Shown here: positions 6,406 to 6,871 of the stretch, in pieces
Numbering within the stretch: position 1 is the stretch's first letter
Layout: the number at the start of each line of letters is the position of its first letter
NCBI GenBank assembly: GCA_937988795.1
Contig: CALKHY010000170.1
Coordinates: 1 to 6,871 of the forward strand
Reading direction: 5' to 3'
Source: an uncultured Candidatus Saccharibacteria bacterium
Lineage (GTDB): Bacteria; Patescibacteriota; Saccharimonadia; Saccharimonadales; UBA4665
DNA length: 6,871 nucleotides
Notes under the pieces: model-generated
Database searches by the model: none
Told to the model about the DNA's origin: nothing
What the model saw: the letters and a program-made list of their open reading frames with translations, nothing else
Position numbers and translations under genes: made by a program

Positions 6406-6871
<466 letters not shown>

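Overview
The window is 6871 bases of bacterial DNA. All recognisable genes lie on the minus strand, so transcription runs from the right edge to the left. The first 65 bases are not biological: they are an Illumina P7/TruSeq indexed adapter left on a contig end, so the window starts at an assembly end, probably of a metagenome or single-cell assembly. The organism cannot be fixed from this sequence. The exported glutamate-containing lysozyme-like protein with many short repeats, the very compact operons, TGA used as an ordinary stop, and apparently leaderless first genes fit Candidatus Saccharibacteria (TM7) or a related Patescibacteria lineage. An actinobacterium is the main alternative. I hold the Saccharibacteria reading at about 0.5-0.6.

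Layout in transcription order: (1) the C-terminal part of rmlB, running off the right edge; (2) a 91-base gap with a hairpin and an extended -10 promoter; (3) rmlC, rmlD and rmlA, joined by 1-4 base stop/start overlaps; (4) a 95-base gap with two candidate promoters; (5) a small membrane-anchored protein with a Gmad2-like Ig domain, coupled by an ATGA overlap to (6) a large secreted protein with a lysozyme-like N-terminal domain and about nine C-terminal repeats; (7) a 104-base gap with a hairpin and another extended -10 promoter; (8) a family 2 glycosyltransferase whose 3' end is lost at the adapter.

RmlA, RmlB, RmlC and RmlD together make dTDP-L-rhamnose from glucose-1-phosphate. The glycosyltransferase resembles those that add rhamnose or similar sugars to surface polysaccharides. 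The middle pair is exported and probably acts on or binds the cell wall. The window therefore reads as a cell-envelope locus. I see no RNA gene, transposon, CRISPR array or phage gene, and no intergenic gap longer than about 105 bases. The points most worth a second look are the adapter chimera, the clean split between leaderless-type first genes and Shine-Dalgarno internal genes, the architecture of the large secreted protein, and substitutions at conserved RmlC active-site positions.
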